A DNA stretch of 64,000 nucleotides, from NCBI GenBank assembly GCA_002841885.1, contig PHBE01000011.1, positions 97,179 to 161,178 of the forward strand, in the 5' to 3' direction. The DNA is from Deltaproteobacteria bacterium HGW-Deltaproteobacteria-18 (lineage in GTDB: Bacteria; Desulfobacterota; Desulfovibrionia; Desulfovibrionales; Desulfomicrobiaceae). A model generated the notes under the pieces. It saw only the letters and a program-made list of their open reading frames with translations. It made no database searches and was not told where the DNA came from. A program made the translations under genes and the position numbers. This document shows positions 59,044 to 64,000 of this stretch, piece by piece; position 1 is the first letter of the stretch; each line of letters starts with the position of its first letter.

Positions 59044-59898
59044 ATGGATTTTCTGTTCGAGCGCTTGACCTACATGTTCGACCCCCTGCACCATTTCTGG
59101 GAGCATGAGCGCATGCACCGACGTTTTGCACTGGGATTGATCGTCGTATTCCTGGGCGCGCTCGTCAGCATAGAACTGAACCGGCAGGGCCTGCTCCCTG
59201 CCTCCTTGGCCGCGCACACGCCCACCAACCATTTCCACGCGGTGAACCTGGCGTTCACATTGGTACTGATCCTTGAAGTCATCAGCCTCATCTTCACCCT
59301 GCCTTGCTCCTTTTCCAAATCCGTGGGCAAACAGTTCGAGATTCTGTCGCTCATTCTGCTGCGCGACGCCTTCAAGGAATTGTCCTACTTTGCAGAGCCC
59401 ATCACCGTCGGCACGGAACTGACTCCCGTCTTCCACATTCTTGGCTATGGATTCGGCGCATTGGCCATTTTCGCCCTGCTTGGCGTCTATTATCGCATCC
59501 AGCCTGGAAAAAAACAGGACATGGGCCTGCCCCACGACCTGTTTCGGTTCGTGGCCGCGAAAAAAGGCATCGCCCTTTTGATCCTCATCACCTTCTTCGT
59601 TCTGGGTCTTGGCAACCTGTACAACAAGATCGCGGGCCTCCCCCACATCGATTTCTTTCCGGTCTTCTACAACCTGCTCATATTCACCGACATCCTTGTG
59701 GTGCTCATCTCTCAATGCTTCAGGCCCTCCTTCCATGCGGTCTTCCGCAACTCCGGCTACGCCCTGTCAACGCTGTTCATCCGCCTGGCCCTGGCCGCTC
59801 CGCCCATGTACGACGTGGCGCTCGGCATCGTCGCCGCCCTCTTCTCCATCGCCCTGACCCTGGCCTGGACCCGCGTCTTCACCAACATCAAAACATAG
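59044..59898 (+). CDS. Unknown integral membrane protein
   Basis: A 284-residue protein with about seven hydrophobic segments. Recognisable features: FDPLHHFWEHERMHRR at the start, a charged SFSKSVGKQFEILSLILLRDAFKEL loop and several His. No family recognised. It lies 21 bases after the NQO-like gene and 12 before ygiD, so it may share their operon. GGAG precedes the ATG. Confidence 0.75.
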   Translation: MDFLFERLTYMFDPLHHFWEHERMHRRFALGLIVVFLGALVSIELNRQGLLPASLAAHTPTNHFHAVNLAFTLVLILEVISLIFTLPCSFSKSVGKQFEILSLILLRDAFKELSYFAEPITVGTELTPVFHILGYGFGALAIFALLGVYYRIQPGKKQDMGLPHDLFRFVAAKKGIALLILITFFVLGLGNLYNKIAGLPHIDFFPVFYNLLIFTDILVVLISQCFRPSFHAVFRNSGYALSTLFIRLALAAPPMYDVALGIVAALFSIALTLAWTRVFTNIKT

Positions 59899-59910
59899 AA
59901 AGGTTCGAAC

Positions 59911-60681
59911 ATGTCACGCCTGAAAATGCCCCTCCTCTTCGTCGGTCACGGAAACCCCATGAACGCCATCGAGGACAACGAATTCAGCCGCACCTGGGCC
60001 CAGCTTGGCAGGACGCTGCCCCGGCCGCGCGGCATCGTCTGCATCTCAGCCCATTGGGAGACGGACGGGACGTGCGTGACGGCCGCCCAGCGACCCGAGA
60101 CCCTCCACGACTTTTCGGGCTTCCCGGCCGAACTGAACCACGTGGAATACCCGGCCCCCGGCTCCCCGGCCCTGGCGCGGCGCGTCATGGACTCCACGCG
60201 CTACGCCCGCATCCGCCACGACCGCTCCTGGGGCCTGGACCACGGCGCCTGGTCCGTGCTGTGCCGCATGTACCCCCGGGCCGACGTCCCCGTGGTGCAG
60301 CTGAGCCTGGATGCCGGGGCCCCGCCGGATTTCCACTACGAGCTGGGCCGTGAGCTGGCCTCCCTGCGCCAGGACGGCGTGCTCCTCGTTGGCAGCGGAA
60401 ACATGGTCCACAATCTGGGAACCATGGCCTGGCAGGATGAAGGGTTCGATTGGGCCGTGGAGTCCGACGCGGCCATGGCCCGGCTGATCGGGGAGGGGAA
60501 CCACCAGGCGCTGGTCGATTACGGCGACCTGCCCCACGCGCGCCAGGCCATCCCCACGGAGGAGCATTATCTTCCACTTTTGTCCGTGCTCGGGGCCATG
60601 GACCCCGGCGAGCCCGTGACCTTCTTCAACGAACGGGTCACCTTGGGTTCCGTGTCCATGCGCGGTCTGGTCGCCGGCTGA
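59911..60681 (+). CDS. ygiD: DODA-type extradiol dioxygenase (YgiD-like)
   Basis: A 256-residue LigB-fold enzyme. Metal and active-site residues are in FVGHGNPMNAI, CISAHWETDG, GSGNMVHNLG and EEHYLPLL. In E. coli YgiD cleaves L-DOPA; the natural substrate here is unknown, and such enzymes need oxygen, odd in an anaerobe. GAAAGG precedes the ATG. Confidence 0.88.
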   Translation: MSRLKMPLLFVGHGNPMNAIEDNEFSRTWAQLGRTLPRPRGIVCISAHWETDGTCVTAAQRPETLHDFSGFPAELNHVEYPAPGSPALARRVMDSTRYARIRHDRSWGLDHGAWSVLCRMYPRADVPVVQLSLDAGAPPDFHYELGRELASLRQDGVLLVGSGNMVHNLGTMAWQDEGFDWAVESDAAMARLIGEGNHQALVDYGDLPHARQAIPTEEHYLPLLSVLGAMDPGEPVTFFNERVTLGSVSMRGLVAG

Positions 60682-60756
60682 AGATTTCGACCGTAAAGGC
60701 GCCTTGCCTGTGGCACGTTCCACCCGGGTTTCCGGACAACACACGACACGCCTTCC

Positions 60757-60892
60757 ATCCGCGGCCTTCTCGTGGACGACGATCCGCCTGCCCCCCCTGG
60801 ACGCACTGTCCTCTCTGCTGTCCGACCTCGGCGGCGTGGATATCGTCGGCACGACGCAGTCCGCGTCCCAGGCCCTGGAGCAGATCGCCGCC
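60757..60892 (+). pseudogene. Response-regulator receiver fragment, frameshifted and truncated
   Basis: IRGLLVDDDPPA in one frame (from 60757) is followed, across a C-run near 60790-60797, by LDALSSLLSDLGGVDIVGTTQ in another. Together they are the first half of a receiver domain (LVDDDP acidic pocket, then helix 1). The coding stops where tRNA-like sequence begins at 60893. No start codon is clear. It is a remnant. Confidence 0.7.
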
Positions 60893-60937
60893 CTGTCACG
60901 CCGGAGGCCGTGGGTTCGAGTCCCATCGGCCCTGCCA
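60893..60937 (+). other. 3' half of a tRNA-Asp(GTC) gene (attachment-site remnant)
   Basis: Reads from the anticodon loop CTGTCAC through the T arm GTGGG-TTCGAGT-CCCAT, the acceptor 3' strand CGGCCCT, G and CCA. The 5' half is absent, replaced by the response-regulator fragment. Such 3' halves mark the far attachment site left by integrases that use the anticodon loop. Not a functional tRNA. Confidence 0.8.
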
Positions 60938-60946
60938 TTAGAGAAC

Positions 60947-60982
60947 AAGGGTTCCAGTCGAAAGACTGGGACCCTTTTTTCT
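60947..60982 (+). terminator. Terminator after the tRNA fragment
   Basis: Stem AAGGGTTCCAGTC / GACTGGGACCCTT with a GAAA tetraloop, then a run of T. Typical of a terminator that follows a tRNA gene. A second hairpin with six T lies at 61034-61062. Confidence 0.85.
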
Positions 60983-61923
60983 TTCTGTGGGTTCTGGTGT
61001 GGGTTTGCGCGTTGTGTCTGACGAATCGAGGAGAAGCCATCCGGTTGCGGGTGGCTTTTTTATTGGCATTATGTACGTGTTGTTTGGCAGTTCTAACGTG
61101 GATTATGTGTTACAAAAGAGGTAGTTGCCGTGAGCGCAACTTATATTATAGCGACGGTACGGAAAAAATTGTGACTACGATTGCTGGTCAATGAAAGTCG
61201 CTTTTTTCAAGGGAAGATCTAGTGTCATTGCCTTTATATGATGGTTCAATTTTAAGATTTGGCCCAGATTCCGATTTGAAGGAGAATATGTCTATTCGAT
61301 GGGCATTAAGAAAAGTCAAAACGAGACTTGACCCCATGTCTTTTCTTGATGCCAACGTCCATGCATCCTCCGTATTTGTGAACATGTCCGAACTGTGAAT
61401 CCAGAATTTTCTACCCTTTATTCCCGGTGGCGATAATTGTAAATTTGATATGAATACCCAACTCTCCTGCGTAACGGCGTCGAAAGCCGATTTTTAAGAT
61501 TCTATCTATTGCAATATTTCAATCGAAAGTAATCAACGCCGATCAAATCCATTGCCTCATCTCAAATTTCCATCAAATTCTATGCTTTTATTCCAAGATT
61601 ACTGAGCATGGATCAATGGAATGCTGCGCCGAAAAAAAACATTTTTTTCAAAACAAAGCCTCCACAGCCCACGTCTAATAATTTTTGAAGCACTTAACTA
61701 TGCTGCGCAAAAACACATCTGCCACACAATCTGCGACAATTTTTTAGCTATATTAAAATCAATAAATGCACCTTCAATCAAAAAAAACGAAACAAATACT
61801 AGATAACATACATATAGTTAATAATAATTATAGGTATAATTAACTATATTATAGAAAAAAACTGAGAAAAATTATTTATTTAATTTATATGAATAATAAA
61901 CAAAATAATTATTTATAAAAAAC
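60983..61923. other. Long AT-rich stretch without a convincing gene
   Basis: A 941-base stretch that holds a second terminator-like hairpin (AAGCCATCC / GGGTGGCTT, near 61034-61062) and falls to 13 G or C in 120 bases at 61801-61920. Short frames exist: 61188-61385 (-), 65 codons, and 61621-61806 (+), 61 codons. A plus-strand frame ending FVNMSEL at about 61398 may be a gene remnant. None is recognisable. Confidence 0.5.
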
Positions 61924-62640
61924 ATGCACAATTGTATTAATGAAAAAAATTTATTGTATTATAATATTGCGAGATACGGCATGAAAAATAGTTACGAAAA
62001 CAAAATCACTGAAATAAAATTAAATATTAAAATATGTAATGTTTTTTATCAAATATTTTACACCTTCGCCTACCTGTATTCATTTACAATTTATATATAC
62101 ATAATAAATTTAATATATATAAAAAATAAAATAGAATTAACATTAACAGTTCACTTAATTCCAGCTTTTTGCATAATAACAATATTGTTAATACTATTTG
62201 GATCGCATAGAAAATATATTTTCTATGCTGTTTATTTCATTTGTATTTTATTTGGCACAATACATACAGGACACGTCATATTATACGGAAATGAATTTAA
62301 CACCGAAAGCGCAACTGCATTTTTAGCAACAAACTTAGACGAATCCATAGAATACATTAAATCATTTTTAAACTATGAAGTCATATCAATACTATCAATA
62401 TATATTTTTATTTATTATATAATTACAAGAAAATTAATTATAAAATCAGACAACTATATATTGAATAGAAAAGACAAAATAATTTCAATGATTATTATAT
62501 CCTTACTATATATTCCATTTTCTGCATTACGCGATTTTAGAACACCATTTGACCCTTACTTTCCCACAAAAATTATAAAAAAGTTTCTCACTGCTGAAAA
62601 AGAATTACGAATTGCGAATACATTAAAAAAAATGTTATAA
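61924..62640 (+). CDS. Phosphoethanolamine transferase-like protein, N-terminal membrane part
   Basis: A 238-residue, very AT-rich frame with about five membrane helices, the layout of the EptA N-terminal domain. It stops just after an A8 run (62625-62632). Skipping one base there joins it to the sulfatase-fold part that starts about 20 bases later. So it is most likely the 5' half of one gene. The start is uncertain: ATG 61924 or ATG 61981. Confidence 0.7.
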   Translation: MHNCINEKNLLYYNIARYGMKNSYENKITEIKLNIKICNVFYQIFYTFAYLYSFTIYIYIINLIYIKNKIELTLTVHLIPAFCIITILLILFGSHRKYIFYAVYFICILFGTIHTGHVILYGNEFNTESATAFLATNLDESIEYIKSFLNYEVISILSIYIFIYYIITRKLIIKSDNYILNRKDKIISMIIISLLYIPFSALRDFRTPFDPYFPTKIIKKFLTAEKELRIANTLKKML

Positions 62641-62656
62641 TTATCCAGCAGAATCC

Positions 62657-63646
62657 ATGTATTCAGACAACCTAACTATTGTTCTAATCATAGGAGAATC
62701 AGCAACTAGAAAAAATATGCATTTGTACGGATATCCGCGACAAACAACTCCAGACATGGAACATATACAAAATCTATATGTTTTTAATGATGTGATTTCA
62801 TCAGCTCCGACTACGCAAAAGTCAATTGGAATGATGCTAACTATGGCAGACTTGAACAATACAGAATACACAACTACGATTTTTGATATTTTTAAGGCCG
62901 CAGATTTTAAAACATTCTGGATCAGCGCTCAATTTTCCAAACAATCGCCAGGGTCTGGCATAGTACCGATACTGGCTCAGCGTGCAGATTCGTTATGGTC
63001 ACTCAAACAAAATCTTACGCCTGCCCACCACTACGATGAATATATCATTCCACATGTACTCGATGTCATAGACGATCCTGCACCAAAAAAATTGATAGTG
63101 ATCAACCTTCTCGGAAGTCACACATCATACAAGGAACGCATCCCCATCCATAGAACTAATTTTAGGTTCACAGAGACTCCCCCTGAAACTTCGTCATTCA
63201 AGAATTATCTCGGGCATGATCAGGTTTCTCAGATCATAAACGACTATGACTCATCAATGCTATACACTGATTTTGTTGTTAGCAGTATATTTGCACTACT
63301 TGAAGAACGTAGCTACGAATCATGGGCGATTTTATACCTTTCTGATCATGGAGAGGAAGTTTTTGACACTGAACAGCGGTTCGGCCACGCAGGATCTTCA
63401 ACAAGCCGAAACGTTTACGAAATACCATTTGTCTTGAAAATATCGCAGAATTATGAACAATGGATGCGTGATACTAGAATTATTGAATTGAATACTAAGC
63501 GTCCCTACCAGACAGACAATCTCATCCATACTATCCTGAATCTCGCAGCGATAAAAACGCCCCTGTATGATCGGACAAAAAGCATTGTGAATCCTGACTT
63601 CAAAATTCTGCCACGCTGGATCAAAGGATCGCCGTATACGAAATAA
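62657..63646 (+). CDS. Phosphoethanolamine transferase-like protein, catalytic sulfatase-fold part
   Basis: A 329-residue alkaline-phosphatase-superfamily domain of the EptA/YhjX-type, which decorates lipid A or core sugar with phosphoethanolamine in the periplasm. VLIIGESATRKNMHLYGYP holds a metal-binding Glu, SSAPTTQKSIGM holds the likely Thr nucleophile, and LYLSDHGEEVFD plus the HAGSS region give the other metal ligands. ATG 62657 is an internal codon if the gene is whole. Combined with the part upstream, the length (about 575) fits EptA-like enzymes. Confidence 0.8.
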   Translation: MYSDNLTIVLIIGESATRKNMHLYGYPRQTTPDMEHIQNLYVFNDVISSAPTTQKSIGMMLTMADLNNTEYTTTIFDIFKAADFKTFWISAQFSKQSPGSGIVPILAQRADSLWSLKQNLTPAHHYDEYIIPHVLDVIDDPAPKKLIVINLLGSHTSYKERIPIHRTNFRFTETPPETSSFKNYLGHDQVSQIINDYDSSMLYTDFVVSSIFALLEERSYESWAILYLSDHGEEVFDTEQRFGHAGSSTSRNVYEIPFVLKISQNYEQWMRDTRIIELNTKRPYQTDNLIHTILNLAAIKTPLYDRTKSIVNPDFKILPRWIKGSPYTK

Positions 63647-63806
63647 GCGCCAGTGAATGGGATGATTCCGGTGTCGAACCAAAGCAAGAGATTTGACTGA
63701 AGAATGGAGCAGACATTACAAATCCATCTGCCCATACTCAAGCCTGAACAACATGATGCTCGAAAACTTCTGACGACAGCATGGAAAAAACCTGAACCAT
63801 GGGGAA

Positions 63807-63886
63807 ACCCTCAAGAATTGAGTGGTCCGAAGTTTTCCGGCAGGTCACCCTCAAGAATTGAGAGGTCTGAAGTTTCCCAGCAGGTC
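63807..63886. repeat. Two tandem 40-bp repeats
   Basis: Units 63807-63846 and 63847-63886 share the pattern ACCCTCAAGAATTGAG then GGTC, GAAGTTT, CC, GCAGGTC, with 5 differences. A shortened third piece, CAGCAGGTCA, follows. Together with the flanking sequence to 64000 it may belong to a mobile element, but no transposase is visible here. Confidence 0.75.
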
Positions 63887-64000
63887 ATCAGCAGGTCACT
63901 CTAGAAGTGGCTCAGTTTATTTGAACAGATTCGCCTGATTTTTAGGTGGAATCTCCGCCATTCTTACATCGCCATTTTTACCAGGGGCATCTGTTCGGCA

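Noticed and set aside
60862..60937. A complete tRNA-Asp gene
   Set aside because: The 5' half (acceptor strand and D arm) is not present; the sequence there codes for a receiver-domain fragment.
63807..63886. Possible CRISPR array
   Set aside because: Only two adjacent repeats with no spacers between them.
63887..64000. Start of an insertion-sequence transposase
   Set aside because: Some residues resemble IS proteins, but the frame is too short and no start or motif can be supported.

Overview
The window looks like the chromosome of a GC-rich, Gram-negative, anaerobic deltaproteobacterium, most likely a sulfate reducer of the Desulfovibrionales (Desulfovibrio or Desulfomicrobium type). This is an inference from several things. 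The gene order bamA-skp-lpxD-fabZ-lpxA-lpxI encodes LpxI rather than LpxH. There are paired b and b' ATP synthase subunits. A CX4C rubredoxin and a rubrerythrin are present, a UbiA-type prenyltransferase sits beside thrC, and there is an unannotated SelW-like selenoprotein. No taxon-specific marker proves it.

Layout. 1-6645 (+) is an outer-membrane and lipid A operon: the end of a LolD-type ATPase, then bamA, skp, lpxD, fabZ, lpxA, lpxI. 6731-14819 (-) runs glmU, a small zapB-like gene, zapA, 6S RNA, rny, ymdB, tyrS, a ubiA-family gene and thrC. 15060-20943 (-) is the F1 part of ATP synthase plus b and b' (atpF'-F-H-A-G-D-C); subunits a and c are not here. 21207-26644 (-) is the rod-shape cluster mreB-mreC-mreD-mrdA-rodA, in which mreB carries an internal deletion and frameshift.

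26834-46157 is a mosaic of short operons. It holds a YhcC-like radical SAM protein, a DNA alkyltransferase, a PilZ protein, a DEAD-box helicase with a long tail, hemW, queH, an RNase G/E and TrmI. These are followed by an AMP-ligase-like protein, a ChaN-PDZ lipoprotein, mutM, an acetyltransferase, minCDE, a thioesterase, an exported isochorismatase-like protein, a triple-PAS protein, an Old Yellow Enzyme and a divergent trpF. 46176-57659 has accessory metabolism and stress genes: a CDP-alcohol transferase, a DmeF-like metal exporter with MarR, an acyltransferase, asparaginase, a TruC-like synthase, rubredoxin, two Hsp20s, rubrerythrin, an amino-acid permease, LysR and aspartase.

57731-60681 contains a small exported protein, the SelW-like selenoprotein read through an in-frame UGA, a quinone-reductase-like flavoprotein, an unknown membrane protein and a YgiD-type dioxygenase. 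At about 60.76-60.94 kb a response-regulator remnant is fused to the 3' half of a tRNA-Asp gene. Beyond this the sequence becomes very AT-rich and carries a phosphoethanolamine-transferase-like gene split by a frameshift at an A8 run. This looks like a horizontally acquired segment joined at a tRNA attachment site.

How it fits together. Most of the window builds and divides the cell envelope: lipid A, OMP insertion, UDP-GlcNAc, the elongasome, Z-ring accessory factors, Min and lipid A decoration. A second theme is protection from oxygen and stress (rubrerythrin, rubredoxin, SelW-like, NQO-like, Hsp20). A third is asparagine/aspartate breakdown (asparaginase, aspartase, permease, LysR). All calls rest on reading the sequence; no database search was run.
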